A stretch of DNA of 63,069 nt from Clostridiales bacterium (lineage in GTDB: Bacteria; Bacillota; Clostridia; Saccharofermentanales; Saccharofermentanaceae), in the NCBI GenBank assembly GCA_017617995.1, contig JAFZVE010000003.1, positions 1 through 63,069 on the forward strand. Reading direction: 5' to 3'. A program made the translations under genes and the position numbers. The notes under the pieces were generated by a model. The model saw only the letters and a list, made by a program, of their open reading frames with translations, was not told where the DNA came from and did no database searches. Positions 49,533 through 57,215 of this stretch are shown in pieces. How positions within the stretch are numbered: the stretch's first letter is position 1; each line of letters begins with the position of its first letter.

Positions 49533-49814
49533 TCACTCTTCCGCGCGAAAAGCACTCCACTCGGAGTCTTTCGTTTCTCTTTCCGCACAGCATCCACACG
49601 GAAGATCCGCGAGTTTTCCGATCGTCTCGTCCAGCGTGAAGGCTTCGAATATCGATATGATCCTCGCATCTTCTTCGAAATTATCGTCACCGCAGAGGAA
49701 TTGCCACCAGCCGTCGTCATCGTGGGAGACGAAGAGAGCCGGCCTTTTCCCTTCCATAAAATGCCTGCAGACGATGCACGCGGTATTCTGTTGTTCAGAA
49801 AACGGGTACTTCAT
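49533..49814 (-). CDS. Small cysteine-rich protein, unknown
   Basis: The 93-residue protein MKYPFSEQQNTACIVCRHFM... contains CIVC near the start and PCGCCAERETKDSEW near the end, giving five cysteines that could form one or two metal sites. The middle (PALFVSHDDDGWWQFLCGDD) is rich in Trp and Asp and reads like a conserved core. Start ATG 49814 follows GAGGAAG, 4 bases after the methyltransferase stop, so the two are coupled. The open frame upstream of 49814 is a shadow. Function unknown. Confidence 0.7.
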   Translation of the reverse strand: MKYPFSEQQNTACIVCRHFMEGKRPALFVSHDDDGWWQFLCGDDNFEEDARIISIFEAFTLDETIGKLADLPCGCCAERETKDSEWSAFRAEE

Positions 49815-49818
49815 AGAG

Positions 49819-50610
49819 TCACTTCCTCGCCAGTTCCAGATCCAGTGTATCCTTGATCGTAATCGTTCCGCCATGTTTTTCGATCGCTTCCTCGATTCTA
49901 CTGAAAAATGCAGTCCGGATTTCTTCTCCGAGCGCGATGTGGTCGGAGTATGTCCCCAGAAGCTGCGTATATTCCTTCGCCGTGAAGACTCTTTCCCGAT
50001 AGAAAAGGTGATAGCGGATATCCTTGAAACCATATTTTTCAGGGATCAGGGAGATGTTCTTCGCATCTTCTTCCGAAAACCATTTCTTCGTGCCGGAACG
50101 AAGTCCGTAGTGCTTGTTGTAATACTCGTCGTAGATCGCATTGATCTCATTTACGAGGTCTGGTGTATCCGGACTAATACACGGACGGTTCGCAAACCTG
50201 GCAAATGCACCACCTTCTTTCAGTATCGCGTGCACCTTCGGATAGCCGATCTCCTCCGGCACCCAGTGAAAAGCGGTTGCAGAAAAGACCAGATCGTATG
50301 TATCCTCTTCGAGATCTACCTCCTCGAATTTTCCTGTCACCACGCTGAACCGATAGTCCTTGAACTTCTCTTTCAGAAGCTCGGAGAAGTTCTCACCGTA
50401 TTCGACAGCCGTGACTTCACATCCGGTCCGAAGCACAGGAAGTGTCGCCTGACCGCTTCCGCTTCCGACCTCGACGGCACGACTGTTCTCATCGATCTTT
50501 ACGTATTCGAAGATCGCTTTATAGAGGTCATCCACATATCCCGGCCGCATCTTCTCGTATAAGGACACTTCCGTATCAAAAGTCGCGCCCAATTCGTTTC
50601 TGTTATCCAT
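49819..50610 (-). CDS. Class I SAM-dependent methyltransferase
   Basis: The 263-residue protein has the SAM motif SRAVEVGSGSGQATLPVLRTG at about residues 38-58, CEVTAVEYGENF, and the FSATAFHWVPEEIGYPKVHAILKEGG block common to methyltransferase-11 enzymes of the YjhP/trans-aconitate type. The N-terminal DTEVSLYEKMRPGYVDDLY is typical of this group. The acceptor is a small molecule, unknown. Start ATG 50610 follows AAGGAG. It is followed by the small Cys-rich gene. Confidence 0.88.
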   Translation of the reverse strand: MDNRNELGATFDTEVSLYEKMRPGYVDDLYKAIFEYVKIDENSRAVEVGSGSGQATLPVLRTGCEVTAVEYGENFSELLKEKFKDYRFSVVTGKFEEVDLEEDTYDLVFSATAFHWVPEEIGYPKVHAILKEGGAFARFANRPCISPDTPDLVNEINAIYDEYYNKHYGLRSGTKKWFSEEDAKNISLIPEKYGFKDIRYHLFYRERVFTAKEYTQLLGTYSDHIALGEEIRTAFFSRIEEAIEKHGGTITIKDTLDLELARK

Positions 50611-50622
50611 GTGCCATGCTCC

Positions 50623-51171
50623 TTAAAAGAATATCGGTTTGATTATATAACCCAGAAGGATATCGCCAAAGAAAATAACGGCAGTAGGGATCGATACGGC
50701 CAGGATCTTCTTACTGCTCCACTCTTTAGACAGTTTGAAGAATCCCGGGATAGCCCAGAGATTGAAGAGTACTCCGAGCACGCCGAAGATCAGCACCGAC
50801 CGCAGACACACATATCCGCCGATATTTCCCCAGTTCCATATCTCTGTGTTATAGTCCCAGAGACGGAGGCCATCCATGAAGTTATAGAGAAACCATCCTG
50901 TAGTAAACTCGATGATTCCCGCACCGATAACCGTTCCGAAGAAGACGACCAGCGGATGTACCTTCCTCTTATAGGTCAGAAGCGTCAGCACCAGTCCTCC
51001 GAATCCATAGATAGGGAGCCATGGACCATATCCCTGTCCACGCTTGATGAAGTGCCCCATATCGATCCGATAGAAGAGCATCTCATAGACCCAGCCGATC
51101 ATGCAGCCTAGTACGGCCAGCATGAAGATAGTGATGATCGTCTTTGTTCTCGGACTCAGTTCCTTCTCCAT
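50623..51171 (-). CDS. Membrane protein of the putative ABC-transporter-permease (CmpB/COG4905) family
   Basis: The 182-residue membrane protein has about five helices and the family signature LGCMIGWVYEMLFYR, then RGQGYGPWLPIYGFGG and EFTTGWFLYNFMDGLRLWDY. It is annotated as a putative ABC transporter permease in databases, but no ATPase partner is nearby and transport has not been shown for this group. Start ATG 51171 follows AGGGAG. It ends 12 bases upstream of the methyltransferase start. Confidence 0.78.
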   Translation of the reverse strand: MEKELSPRTKTIITIFMLAVLGCMIGWVYEMLFYRIDMGHFIKRGQGYGPWLPIYGFGGLVLTLLTYKRKVHPLVVFFGTVIGAGIIEFTTGWFLYNFMDGLRLWDYNTEIWNWGNIGGYVCLRSVLIFGVLGVLFNLWAIPGFFKLSKEWSSKKILAVSIPTAVIFFGDILLGYIIKPIFF

Positions 51172-51228
51172 TTACTCCCTACCCCATGTATCCGATTGTT
51201 ATTTACATTATACAACCAGTTATAGCCG

Positions 51229-52017
51229 TCACAATGTCCGGTTCCACGCTTCCATAAGAACCGTATGCCCGTCAACATATTTCTCTCGGAATATATCTGC
51301 GGTCTTTCTGTCTGCGCAGATCTCCGAAGGATATTCCTTTTCTATTCTCCGGAACTCCTCTTCGGAAATCTCTGCCGTAGTAAAGAAATCATCATTTCTG
51401 TTCGGGTACCCGTGCCAGGCAAAATATTGCTTCCTACCGTCAACGGTCCGAAATCCGTATCCGAACCGCACCTGATTGGAAATAACTCGCGAGAATCTTT
51501 CCGCTATCTTCTGATCGGGTGCTTTTTCTTGGCCTTTCAGATAATATCGCCCGTCCCCTGCGCATCCGACTTTATTGGAATGGATAAAAGAATTCATCCT
51601 GCAGTTCTTAAGACCGAACTCAGCCGGGGAAACTGCCGTTTCGAGCGACACGGCACCACGCTCCTTCAGGTACTCGAAGAATCGGTATTCCTCGATGTAA
51701 CTGAGGTCGACATCTTTTCTATTCATCTCGACTGCCTTGCGGATAAGCGTGAAGACCCCCGGCACGTCATAATCGTTTCCGGAGATCATGTGAATGGAGC
51801 CGTTGTCCCGAATCGCATTCAGAAGCTCATCTATTGTAAAAGCATTGTGGATCGTGATCGACGTTCTGTCAGAAGCCTCGATGCAGAGGCAAGGCTCATA
51901 TACGATCGATTCCAGATGATATGTGTTCCCGTTAAAGAAAAAGACATACGTCTCCTCTTCTTTTCCGAAGACGCATCCGTCATCCTGATAGATTATATTC
52001 CATGCCGGTGTTTCCAT
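51229..52017 (-). CDS. Hypothetical soluble protein
   Basis: I do not recognise this 262-residue protein. It is cytosolic, with a beta-rich first half (FFFNGNTYHLESIVYEPCLCIE), a HMISGNDYDVPGVFTLIRKAVEM segment, and a C-terminal part with a repeated aromatic theme (RFGYGFRTVDGRKQYFAWHGYP). No catalytic motif stands out. It reads in the same direction as the PadR and CPBP genes upstream, 16 bases after PadR ends, so it may be part of that operon and under the same repressor. One AAAAGCAC site lies in it. Confidence 0.6.
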   Translation of the reverse strand: METPAWNIIYQDDGCVFGKEEETYVFFFNGNTYHLESIVYEPCLCIEASDRTSITIHNAFTIDELLNAIRDNGSIHMISGNDYDVPGVFTLIRKAVEMNRKDVDLSYIEEYRFFEYLKERGAVSLETAVSPAEFGLKNCRMNSFIHSNKVGCAGDGRYYLKGQEKAPDQKIAERFSRVISNQVRFGYGFRTVDGRKQYFAWHGYPNRNDDFFTTAEISEEEFRRIEKEYPSEICADRKTADIFREKYVDGHTVLMEAWNRTL

Positions 52018-52033
52018 TATGTCTTCTCTTCTT

Positions 52034-52534
52034 CTACAGTTTCTTCAGCGTTTCTTTTTCCATCTCGATGATATGGATCATCCTGTCGATCGCACAGATA
52101 CTCGAATACGGGACATTCCCGGCCAGAAGTATCTCCCGGTTCGCTTTCGTACCGGCTTCGTATTCGTCCAGAAGCGCCTGTCTCTTTTTCTTCTCTTCGG
52201 CCAGTTCTTTCTTACTCAGGATATCCGAATACATCACGGCCAGACAGAACCAGACGGAATCATAATCGACTCTCTCGAAAAGCGCACAGATCGTCTTCTT
52301 CAGTTCTTTTCGACCCTTATCGGTAATACAGTAGACGGCTTTATTTTCTGCCTCTCCCGTATCTTCGATATACCCTTTTTTCTCAAGCCGGATGCACGTC
52401 TCGTAAAGTGTCGTCGCACCGATCGGAAGCCAGTATTTCATATTCATCCTGTCGATCATTTTCAGGATGTCATACGCGTTCTTCTCGCCCTTGGTCAGGA
52501 TCCCCATGATCACAATTGATGTTTTCGAGAGCAT
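52034..52534 (-). CDS. PadR-family transcriptional regulator
   Basis: The 166-residue regulator has the PadR winged helix at about residues 4-80 (SIVIMGILTKGEKNAYDILKMID, then TTLYETCIRLEKKGYIE and YCITDKGRKELKK). A helical dimerisation tail follows, of the longer PadR subfamily 1 type. Start ATG 52534 follows AAGGAG located inside the CPBP gene, which it overlaps by 65 bases. It is the probable repressor acting at the two palindromes upstream of the CPBP gene. Confidence 0.9.
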   Translation of the reverse strand: MLSKTSIVIMGILTKGEKNAYDILKMIDRMNMKYWLPIGATTLYETCIRLEKKGYIEDTGEAENKAVYCITDKGRKELKKTICALFERVDYDSVWFCLAVMYSDILSKKELAEEKKKRQALLDEYEAGTKANREILLAGNVPYSSICAIDRMIHIIEMEKETLKKL

Positions 52535-53273
52535 TTCTATTTCTCCTTATTTTCCGGTACAGGAACCATATTACGATCAGAACCCAGATGATCGCAGCAA
52601 ACACGAATGACTCCACGTTCTTGATCTGATCTCCCGCTTCTGAAGATATTATAACATCCCACAGCGCGCCGACTCCCCAGAAAAACGGGAAGATGATCAG
52701 CATATTCCGCGTGATATAGAACACGGAGCAATACATCAGACCCACCAGGAAAAGATGCAGAAACTCCGGCTGGAAGCCCGCGTGATGGAAGGAATAAAAT
52801 ACACTGGTCAGAAGTATCGCCGGTATGATCCCGAACGCCTTTTCGAAACTCATTCTCAAAAACCCGTAGATGAACAGCATCTCGAAGATGCCGGCCGTCA
52901 GAATATACACCGCTGCAAAAAGATTTCCCAGGGATAAGATCACGGTCCCTTCCGGGATCCCGTCCTGCATAAACATCGCCAGAAGGCCCGCCGCGAGGAT
53001 AAGATCCAGCACGATGCTTAACTTGAGTTTCCGTTTCGAGAAGCCTATGTCCGAGATCGTCTCTTTCCCTTTCCGATTCACGTACAGGGTTACGAAAACG
53101 ATGCCCAGGCCGAAGATCATCAGGACGTCCCGTGTCAGAAAAGACAGGATCGTATCCCCGGTCGAATCTCCCGAAAAAGGAAGCATCAGAAGGCTGAGCA
53201 GGATCATCACAAGCCCTGCGGCCACTGCAATTCCCGTGTCTCTGGTCATTTTCATCTTAAACAGTTCTTTCAC
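52470..53273 (-). CDS. CPBP-family intramembrane protease-like protein
   Basis: The 267-residue protein has about seven hydrophobic segments. It carries a diverged CPBP (Abi) core: GIFEMLFIYGFLRMSFEKAFG, where the usual EExxxR reads E-M-L-F-I-Y, so the second Glu and the Arg are changed. The histidine block SVFYSFHHAGFQPEF is kept. CPBP proteins are intramembrane glutamic proteases or bacteriocin-immunity proteins; the changed site makes proteolysis uncertain. Start is GTG 53273 after GAGGTGATAAA. It is first in an operon with padR, under two palindromic operators. Confidence 0.78.
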   Translation of the reverse strand: MKELFKMKMTRDTGIAVAAGLVMILLSLLMLPFSGDSTGDTILSFLTRDVLMIFGLGIVFVTLYVNRKGKETISDIGFSKRKLKLSIVLDLILAAGLLAMFMQDGIPEGTVILSLGNLFAAVYILTAGIFEMLFIYGFLRMSFEKAFGIIPAILLTSVFYSFHHAGFQPEFLHLFLVGLMYCSVFYITRNMLIIFPFFWGVGALWDVIISSEAGDQIKNVESFVFAAIIWVLIVIWFLYRKIRRNRNALENINCDHGDPDQGREERV

Positions 53274-53307
53274 TTTATCACCTCATCAACGGTAGCAAAA
53301 CCAACTT

Positions 53308-53363
53308 ACTACGTATACGTAGTGCCGTGTCAGAATAATACCACGTATACGTAGTAGTGTAAA
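53308..53363 (-). promoter_or_regulatory. CPBP-PadR promoter with two palindromic operators
   Basis: On the minus strand, TTTACA (53363-53358) and TATTAT (53340-53335) are 17 bases apart. A palindrome ACTACGTATACGTAGT (53308-53323) lies just downstream of the transcription start. A second copy with one mismatch (53340-53355) fills the spacer between -35 and -10. Their centres are 32 bases, three helical turns, apart. This is the expected layout for cooperative repression, most likely by the PadR encoded in the operon. Confidence 0.85.
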
Positions 53364-53411
53364 TACCCTTTCCTGGAAAAAGTGAATTCGCTCCAGAAAC
53401 TCTATATAGAA

Positions 53412-54095
53412 TCAGGCGTCAGATAACAGGTCGTTCAGCGTATCCTGCGTATCCATCGGCACCCAGTGTCCTTCCACGCAGATCTTCGGCCCGATCTCCT
53501 TGATCTTATCCGCGAGCTTGATGCTGAGGTCCTTATCTCTGGGGCCATCCGGATACCGGCTGCAAGTCGAATCCCCGAGGAAAAGCACCTGGTCTTCGCA
53601 AACATAAACCAGCGTCGAATCATCAGTATGCGGCGATGGGCTTTGCAAGACCTTCACCGTGCACCCTCCGAGATCCAGTGTCATCTCCCCCTCGAAGATC
53701 ATGTCCGAAGGAACGACGATCACTTCCTTATCCCCTGCGTATTCTTCTCGAATGCTCTCCGTGATCGATAAGAACTCCGCCGGGCCATTTGTCTCGATCT
53801 TATTCTTCCACTCCACCAGATATTCATTCGTTCTCTTATTGCAAAGGCACAGACCGTGCACCGCATGCATCGCGAAGGTGTGATCCCAGTGCCAGTGCGT
53901 CAGCACCGTGAGATCCGGAAGCGGGAGTCCTTCTTTTTCGAGAAGCGCATAGAACTCTTTCACGTGCACATCGGAGTGTCCTGCATCGATCGCGAGACTC
54001 CAGTTATCGCCCTTCACGTAACCGAGATTCGGGCGGTCCCGCTTCTCTTCATGCGTCATATACCATATGTGTTCAGACAGTTTCTTCAGTTCCAT
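53412..54095 (-). CDS. Metallo-beta-lactamase-fold hydrolase
   Basis: The 227-residue protein has the MBL metal motif TVLTHWHWDHTFAMHAVHG (HxHxDH) at about residues 61-79, followed by PHTDDSTLVYVCEDQVLFLGDS with the third histidine and bridging Asp, and a last EGHW histidine. No signal peptide is present. This fold covers glyoxalase II, lactonases and beta-lactamases; the sequence does not decide. Start ATG 54095 follows AAGGAACC. It starts 2 bases after the GNAT gene ends. Confidence 0.88.
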   Translation of the reverse strand: MELKKLSEHIWYMTHEEKRDRPNLGYVKGDNWSLAIDAGHSDVHVKEFYALLEKEGLPLPDLTVLTHWHWDHTFAMHAVHGLCLCNKRTNEYLVEWKNKIETNGPAEFLSITESIREEYAGDKEVIVVPSDMIFEGEMTLDLGGCTVKVLQSPSPHTDDSTLVYVCEDQVLFLGDSTCSRYPDGPRDKDLSIKLADKIKEIGPKICVEGHWVPMDTQDTLNDLLSDA

Positions 54096-54097
54096 AA

Positions 54098-54511
54098 TTA
54101 CGGTTCCTTATATCTCATTACAACATATTGTTCCGCGAATCCGAGACTCTTCCAGAACGCAACTCCGGCCTCATTCCACGGCAGAACATCCAGGTCGATC
54201 GTGGATGTTCCCAGATACTCGAGTAATGCCCGAAAAGCACTTTTCCCGTAATGTTTTCTGCGCTGTTCCCGGTCGATGTAAAACTGCCTCAGATAAAGCG
54301 GTTCCGCGGTTCTGTCGACCAGCGCGTATCCGACGATCTCGTCCTCGTCCTTGAAGAAATACGCATCGTAGTCGCCCTCGATAAAACCCTTCATTCGTTC
54401 CGTAAGCTGCGAAAGATTCATCGGGTTAGTGCTTCTTTCATCCTCGATGAGACACTTGTTCATGCGTGCCAGTACAGAAACATCTTCAATTGTGCATTTC
54501 TCGATTTTCAT
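54098..54511 (-). CDS. GNAT family N-acetyltransferase
   Basis: The 137-residue acetyltransferase has motif A LYLRQFYIDREQRRKHYGKSAFRALL, where the usual RxxGxG is altered to RRKHYG, and the closing WNEAGVAFWKSLGFAEQYVVMRY. Start ATG 54511 (MKIEKCTIED) follows GGAGAAAG and overlaps the upstream gene by 4 bases, so translation is coupled. The substrate is unknown. One AAAAGCAC site is present, read as the codons Ser-Ala-Phe. Confidence 0.86.
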   Translation of the reverse strand: MKIEKCTIEDVSVLARMNKCLIEDERSTNPMNLSQLTERMKGFIEGDYDAYFFKDEDEIVGYALVDRTAEPLYLRQFYIDREQRRKHYGKSAFRALLEYLGTSTIDLDVLPWNEAGVAFWKSLGFAEQYVVMRYKEP

Positions 54512-55053
54512 ACTTTCTCCGTGATCTTTATCCTGCATTCCTTATCGCCCATTTTCACTGACTTGATCAGCTCGACTTCGACTTCTTTTCCCAGGACATA
54601 CGCGAACATTTTCTTCGTATATCCGAGTGTGCAGTAACACCATGCTTTCGGAAGTGTATCCTCGACCTGATTTACGAAATCGCAGTAGCACTGCGGATAC
54701 ATCAGATAAAACGAAGTCCCGTCATATTCGAGCCAGTAACCCAGATTCAGCGCGTTTGTTTTCTCGACGAAATCCTCCGGGCCTGTTGATGCATCGTATG
54801 CATCTTTCACGCTCTGGATCCACTCGATCTGCGGTCCGCACGCACAGTCCATTCGGATCGCTTTTACAGTCTCATCATCGAAGTTTTCGTCGAGAAAAGC
54901 ACATGCTTTCTTCGCCCATTCGAACTTACCCTTGATATCCGCAGACTCTTCGATCGGGTTCTCTTTAGAAAACACCTCGCCCGCTTCCTTCTGCCCGTGC
55001 TTTTCCATACTCTCCATAAGACGGATCAAATTCGGTTCCTCATGATTTGTCAT
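54508..55053 (-). CDS. Cysteine-rich soluble protein, DUF6144-like
   Basis: The 181-residue protein has several cysteines in pairs (MDCACGPQIEWIQSVKD, YPQCYCDFVNQVEDTLPKAWCYCTLGYTKK) and a charged helical start. The CACG and CYC patterns suggest a metal or redox site. It resembles, from memory, the DUF6144 family found in Clostridia; no function is known. Start ATG 55053 follows GAGGAACG. It is coupled to the GNAT gene downstream. It contains two AAAAGCAC-type sites within about 100 bases. Confidence 0.6.
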   Translation of the reverse strand: MTNHEEPNLIRLMESMEKHGQKEAGEVFSKENPIEESADIKGKFEWAKKACAFLDENFDDETVKAIRMDCACGPQIEWIQSVKDAYDASTGPEDFVEKTNALNLGYWLEYDGTSFYLMYPQCYCDFVNQVEDTLPKAWCYCTLGYTKKMFAYVLGKEVEVELIKSVKMGDKECRIKITEKV

Positions 55054-55089
55054 AGGTCGTTCCTCCTGAATCTTATCTTCGATAATCTC

Positions 55090-55425
55090 TTACTTCACTC
55101 TCTGTCCGCCGAAGGCATGAATCGATCGCGTTCCGGCTTTGACTCTTCCACCCTGCATACTTCCCTTGGGAATAAACAACTCATCTCCTGCATGAAGCAC
55201 ATGCTCTTCGCCATTGATCGTCACCACATATTCGCCTTCTACACACAGCATATACTCATCGTAATCATGCGTGTGCTCTTTGGAAACCCGATCTGCTTTA
55301 TAGATCCAGAAAGCCATCTGGCTTCCGTCATTGGCGGTGTAGTAATATCCTTCAATATCCGGCGTGTTTTGCTGCGACGCAGGAATCTTATTCTGTGCTC
55401 GAAACATGAATTCCGGGAAGTTCAT
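55090..55425 (-). CDS. Cupin-domain protein
   Basis: The 111-residue protein is a single cupin barrel. It has AFWIYKADRVSKEHTHDYDEYMLCVEGEYVVTING carrying the first motif (HTHDYDEY with metal-binding His, His, Glu) and AGDELFIPKGSMQGGRV as the second. The start 55425 (MNFPEFMFRAQNK) is chosen because GGAG leaves 8 bases to it but only 2 to the ATG at 55431. Single-domain cupins act as isomerases, dioxygenases or sensors; the role here is unknown. Confidence 0.87.
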   Translation of the reverse strand: MNFPEFMFRAQNKIPASQQNTPDIEGYYYTANDGSQMAFWIYKADRVSKEHTHDYDEYMLCVEGEYVVTINGEEHVLHAGDELFIPKGSMQGGRVKAGTRSIHAFGGQRVK

Positions 55426-55453
55426 TTTCATCGCTCCTTTTCTCTCGCTCGTA

Positions 55454-55843
55454 TCAGTCCGTAAACCGCAGCAGATATCCGTCCGGATCCTGTACCAGAA
55501 ACTCTTTCTGCACGACGACCTCATCGTTACTTCTATAGTTACTGACCTGCATTTCATGGAACGGTTTGATCCCCGCGTCCAGAACTCTCTTGTAGATCGC
55601 ATCCACGTCAGAGACCGTCATCTCGAAGTTGATACCTCTTCCGAAAGGATACTCGAGCTCTCCGACACTCCAGTGTCCGTTTTCCTGTTCGAGCATCATC
55701 TGGTTACCTTCCAGCGAGACAAAGATAAACTTATTCTCCGGCCTTTCGTACTCCATCTTGAAGCCCAGGATATTCAAGTAGAAATCCTTTGTGCGTTCGA
55801 TATCCGTTACCGTCAATTCCGGTATTAAAGAATTGAACTTCAT
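55454..55843 (-). CDS. VOC-family (glyoxalase/bleomycin-resistance fold) protein
   Basis: The 129-residue single VOC domain begins MKFNSLIPELTVTDIERTKDFYLNILGFKMEYE, continues with FVSLEGNQMMLEQ and INFEMTVSDVDAIYKRVLDAG, and ends VQDPDGYLLRFTD, a complete betaalphabeta-betabetabeta pattern. The usual early metal histidine is not obvious, which fits drug-binding (bleomycin-resistance-like) rather than glyoxalase members. Start ATG 55843 follows AAGGAG. It is co-directional with the cupin and a GNAT gene. Confidence 0.9.
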   Translation of the reverse strand: MKFNSLIPELTVTDIERTKDFYLNILGFKMEYERPENKFIFVSLEGNQMMLEQENGHWSVGELEYPFGRGINFEMTVSDVDAIYKRVLDAGIKPFHEMQVSNYRSNDEVVVQKEFLVQDPDGYLLRFTD

Positions 55844-55855
55844 TCGTGTTTCTCC

Positions 55856-56299
55856 TTATTCCACCGTCCACTCGGTCCAGTCAATATGATTGTACTTCAT
55901 GACTTCATCGGCATGCTTCATGCCCAGTTTCTCATAGAAAGGAATGGCATCCTCATTTGCGATCAGATACACGGCGATATCCTTCTCGCCTCCGGCCAGC
56001 TCATGCGCCATTTTCATCATCTTCGTCGCGATTCCCTGTCGCTCATAGTCTCTGTCCACACCCAGGTCCGTGGTGTAGAGCCAGTAGCAGTAATCCGTCA
56101 GCGCGAAAAGCACTCCTACGACGAGCCCTTCTTCGTTTCTCGCCACCAGGCTGATCGTCACCGTGTTCACAAGCTTCGGGATCCTCTCATAGAAACGCTC
56201 CTTCGGATACTGTGATCCCAGATCCGTCCTCTTCAGAAACTCGATGTATTCTTCTGCCGAGATGCGTTCCTCGCAGATTTTAATCTCTTCATGATTCAT
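55856..56299 (-). CDS. GNAT family N-acetyltransferase
   Basis: The 147-residue acetyltransferase has motif A WLYTTDLGVDRDYERQGIATKMMKMAHEL (RQGIA) and the tail AIPFYEKLGMKHADEVMKYNHIDWTEW, ending in the WTEWTV common to a Clostridial GNAT subgroup. The substrate is unknown. Start ATG 56299 follows AAGGAATG. It lies 12 bases upstream of the VOC gene and probably forms a transcript with it. One AAAAGCAC site is present. Confidence 0.88.
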   Translation of the reverse strand: MNHEEIKICEERISAEEYIEFLKRTDLGSQYPKERFYERIPKLVNTVTISLVARNEEGLVVGVLFALTDYCYWLYTTDLGVDRDYERQGIATKMMKMAHELAGGEKDIAVYLIANEDAIPFYEKLGMKHADEVMKYNHIDWTEWTVE

Positions 56300-56320
56300 A
56301 ACATACCATTCCTTATCGGA

Positions 56321-57010
56321 TCACATCGCAAGTCGGATCAGACTTCTTAAGTGGATCTCCACTGTATCAAAGCATGCGACCGGACAGTTCCCGGAATTCA
56401 GTATCAGCGGAAGTTCCGTGCATCCCAGGATCACGCCTTCGATCCCGTCTTCGTTCTTCATTCTCTCGATGATGTCCGTCAGTTCTTTTAAAGTAGAATC
56501 CTTTATGATACCGAGTTCGAGCTCCTCCAAGATCCTCTTCCCGATAAGCTGTCTTTCCTGCTCGTTCGGGACGAATACCTGAACACCGGCATTTCGAAGA
56601 TCTTTCTTCATATAGTCCTTCTCCATCGTGAAGATCGTGCCGAGAAGACCGACCTTCTTTATGCCCTTCGAGACGATCTCCTCGCAGACGACTTTCGGGA
56701 TGCTCACAAGCGGTCTTTCCGTTCTCTTTTCGAGCTCATCAAAAACGATATGCATCGTTCCCGCAGTCAGCGAGATCACCTCCGCACCGCCCCGGATCAG
56801 ACAGTCGATCTTCTCATAAAGGTAATCCGCGAGAAGCTCGTATTCACCCTTCGTTACGTAGTCCCAGGCTTTCCTGAAATCCACGCTTTCGATGGCGATA
56901 TCCGGCATCTGTTTTCCGCCGGTAAGTGCATCGATTTCCGTATTCAGTTTTTTATAGTACATTACCGTGGATTCCGGTCCTGTACCACCAACAAGTCCAA
57001 TCTTTTTCAT
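56321..57010 (-). CDS. Aspartate/glutamate racemase family protein with altered first catalytic residue
   Basis: The 229-residue protein matches the Asp/Glu/hydantoin racemase family: KKIGLVGGTGPESTVMYYKKLN at the start, the second catalytic region GVILGCTELPLIL, and final HLRSL. The first catalytic block, usually CNTxH, reads AGTMH (in ISLTAGTMHIV), so the N-terminal cysteine is replaced by alanine. Some E. coli enzymes of this family keep only the second cysteine, with Thr in the first place, and act on L-enantiomers. Whether this one is active is unclear. Start 57010 follows AGGAAG. Confidence 0.87.
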   Translation of the reverse strand: MKKIGLVGGTGPESTVMYYKKLNTEIDALTGGKQMPDIAIESVDFRKAWDYVTKGEYELLADYLYEKIDCLIRGGAEVISLTAGTMHIVFDELEKRTERPLVSIPKVVCEEIVSKGIKKVGLLGTIFTMEKDYMKKDLRNAGVQVFVPNEQERQLIGKRILEELELGIIKDSTLKELTDIIERMKNEDGIEGVILGCTELPLILNSGNCPVACFDTVEIHLRSLIRLAM

Positions 57011-57080
57011 AGCTTCCTGCCTTTTGTTTTCTCTTATCAACATCCATGGAGCATAAATCTGTTTCTATGCCCACAGTAAA

Positions 57081-57131
57081 ATTATACATCTTCACTCCCG
57101 TTTTATGGGTTTTCTAGACGAGTGATATAAT
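57081..57131. promoter_or_regulatory. Divergent -10 elements between racemase and lipoprotein genes
   Basis: A minus-strand TATAAT (57086-57081) points to the racemase gene, 71 bases upstream of its start. A plus-strand extended -10, TGA-TATAAT (-10 at 57126-57131), points to the lipoprotein gene, 85 bases upstream of its ATG. Neither has a clear -35. Confidence 0.5.
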
Positions 57132-57215
57132 ACTTTCAAACTTCGCGTGACGTTCGTACGAAGTATTCCGTCTATATAAGTGAAAGACAAAAACACAGAT
57201 TCAGGAGAATCCAAT

